Positions 60,281 through 61,308 of a DNA stretch of 61,308 bases are shown here, in pieces. Source of the DNA: Anaerolineae bacterium (GTDB lineage: Bacteria; Chloroflexota; Anaerolineae; Aggregatilineales; Phototrophicaceae); NCBI GenBank assembly GCA_017303635.1, contig JAFLCG010000024.1, positions 1 to 61,308 on the forward strand, read 5' to 3'. A program made the position numbers and the translations under genes. Numbering within the stretch: the first letter of the stretch is position 1; every line of letters begins with the position of its first letter. Under the pieces are notes generated by a model that saw only the letters and a list, made by a program, of their open reading frames with translations, was not told the origin of the DNA and searched no databases.

Positions 60281-60400
60281 GACTTGGACTGAATACTCCA
60301 ATTGATGATAAAACGATGTGGAAATGGTTTACACAGATTTATTCGATTATTATTGTAGCATATAGGTGAGTTGGTATATCTCATAAGAAGGTTTCCATTT

Positions 60401-61126
60401 ATGGATCGTTCTGTTGCTATCATCCAGTCGAATTATATTCCCTGGAAGGGCTATTTTGATATCATCAAACGGGTAGATGAATTTATTCTGTTTGATGAAG
60501 CTCAATACACCGTTCGCGATTGGCGGAACCGTAATCAAATCAAGACCGCAAGCGGGGCACAATGGTTGAGCATTCCTGTTAATGTGAAGGGCAAGCGCTA
60601 TCAGAAGATTAGTGAAACTACCATCAGTAGACCTGATTGGGCGATAGAACACTGGAAGACTATACAGCACAATTATGCGCGCGCACCCTACTTCAAAGAC
60701 TATCGCTCTTTCTTTGAAGATTTGTATAAAGAGGCACGTTCAGAGACCCATCTGAGCAAAGTTAACTACTTGTTCTTGAAGGCCATTTCTGATCTGCTTG
60801 GCATCAAAACGTCACTGACTTGGTCATCCGCCTATCAACTGCTGGATGGTAAAACTGATAGGCTGATTGGCCTCTGCCAACAAGTGAATGCGAAGGTTTA
60901 TCTCTCGGGACCGTCGGCTCGAAACTACCTGGATGAGCAACTCTTTTTCAATGCTGGCATGCGGGTTGAATGGATGGACTATAGCGATTATCCAGTATAT
61001 TCACAACTGTTCCCACCATTTTCCCACGCTGTTAGCATAATAGATCTTATTTTTAACGAAGGACCGAATGCCCCGCGCTACATGAAATTGATCCCTGCAT
61101 TCCCTGATAAAATGTTGCCTTCCTAA
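60401..61126 (+). CDS. WbqC-like family protein
   Basis: A 241-residue soluble protein. VAIIQSNYIPWKGYFDIIKR (5-24), FILFDEAQYTVRDWRNRNQ and WLSIPVNVKG are the conserved N-terminal blocks of the WbqC family, found in O-antigen and other glycan clusters; some members have been linked to amino-sugar or glycan tailoring, but the reaction is not general knowledge. ATG 60401 is chosen, nine bases after AGAAGG; an earlier in-frame start adds ten residues. It is divergent from the GtrB-like operon and belongs to the same glycan locus. Confidence 0.85.
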   Translation: MDRSVAIIQSNYIPWKGYFDIIKRVDEFILFDEAQYTVRDWRNRNQIKTASGAQWLSIPVNVKGKRYQKISETTISRPDWAIEHWKTIQHNYARAPYFKDYRSFFEDLYKEARSETHLSKVNYLFLKAISDLLGIKTSLTWSSAYQLLDGKTDRLIGLCQQVNAKVYLSGPSARNYLDEQLFFNAGMRVEWMDYSDYPVYSQLFPPFSHAVSIIDLIFNEGPNAPRYMKLIPAFPDKMLPS

Positions 61127-61179
61127 CAGGTGTTGCTACTAAATGATGTGGCTTGTATCACGCTTATAGGTTGTCGATA

Positions 61180-61308
61180 GCTAGGTTGTGTTGACATTTG
61201 AGGTATATTGGTCGGATGAAACCTGTGACGCTGACCAATGACCAGTGGACAAAAATCCACGCTTTTCTGAGGCAAGAACCGCGAGCCTATGTCGGGAACG
61301 AAACGGAA
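61180..61308 (+). mobile_element. Start of an IS5-like insertion sequence, cut by the window edge
   Basis: A transposase gene begins at 61216 and runs off the edge. Upstream, CTAG at 61181-61184 could be the target site, since IS5-type elements often choose CTAG/YTAR. The terminal repeat cannot be confirmed without the other end. Confidence 0.45.
61216..61308 (+). CDS. IS5-family transposase N-terminus (partial)
   Basis: ATG at 61216 opens 31 codons to the edge: MKPVTLTNDQWTKIHAFLR, then QEPRAYVGNETE. The pattern 'LT..QW..I..FL....YVG.E' is the usual beginning of IS5-family (IS1031/IS427-like) transposases, which continue into a 'R.F..A.LW' segment outside the window. The DDE catalytic residues are not in view. 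Confidence 0.75.
   Translation, partial: MKPVTLTNDQWTKIHAFLRQEPRAYVGNETE

Overview
The window looks like a piece of a Chloroflexota (Anaerolineae-like) chromosome of moderate GC content. This is inferred from gene families: many GT-C membrane glycosyltransferases, TadE/TadG-like proteins with a long Thr-Pro-rich tail, a DHH-CBS-CCA tRNA nucleotidyltransferase, a DUF2085 protein, GAF-rich sensor kinases, and promoters of the TATAATCG type. I saw no lipopolysaccharide-core genes, and no tRNA or rRNA genes. Both edges run into the start of a transposase gene (IS630-like at the left, IS5-like at the right), so the sequence probably ends where repeated insertion sequences broke the assembly.

Layout. 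1-590: IS edge and a GMC oxidoreductase gene cut off after 155 codons. 741-12320: a run of seven polytopic membrane proteins (an O-antigen ligase/polymerase-like protein with TPRs and six GT-C/GT39/GT87-like proteins) plus one small soluble protein; a surface-glycan or glycoprotein locus. 12363-17167: a PspA-like coiled-coil protein, a multi-GAF sensor kinase, an OmpR-type regulator and a second regulator whose receiver has lost its phosphoacceptor. 17315-24152: three TadE/TadG-like surface proteins, ending in a strong terminator. 24241-24663: a gene-free stretch that folds as a possible structured RNA. 24664-33974: M1-like lipoprotein peptidase, UbiA prenyltransferase, 1171-residue hybrid kinase, small membrane protein, CCA-adding fusion enzyme. 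34118-39780: cupin, molybdopterin oxidoreductase with a Tat-exported partner, CcdA-TlpA fusion, second TlpA, DUF2085 protein; an extracytoplasmic redox group. 39838-42245: DNA-repair-type radical SAM protein followed by a YcaQ/AlkX-type DNA glycosylase. 42284-54889: mostly housekeeping (PfkB kinase, Ddl, regulator, TsaC/Sua5, GT2, hydroxyacid dehydrogenase, RluB-like, PlsC, GlmS behind a glmS ribozyme, aminotransferase behind an attenuator-like leader). 55130-61126: a second glycan locus with tandem GT-C paralogues, a four-helix flippase-like protein, a methyltransferase, a GtrB-like GT2 and a divergent WbqC-like gene.

How the genes may work together. Both ends encode cell-surface glycosylation. 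The right-hand set has the three parts of a Gtr-type module: polyprenyl-phosphate sugar synthase, small flippase and exterior GT-C transferases. The Thr-Pro-rich TadE-like protein is a plausible glycoprotein acceptor, and GlmS supplies amino-sugar precursors. These links are inference. The points most worth checking are the possible structured RNA at 24290-24592, the leader-peptide attenuator before the aminotransferase, the Tat-targeted L,D-transpeptidase-like protein without its cysteine next to a signal-less molybdoenzyme, the pairing of a repair radical SAM protein with an AlkX-type glycosylase, and the receiver without a phosphoacceptor.
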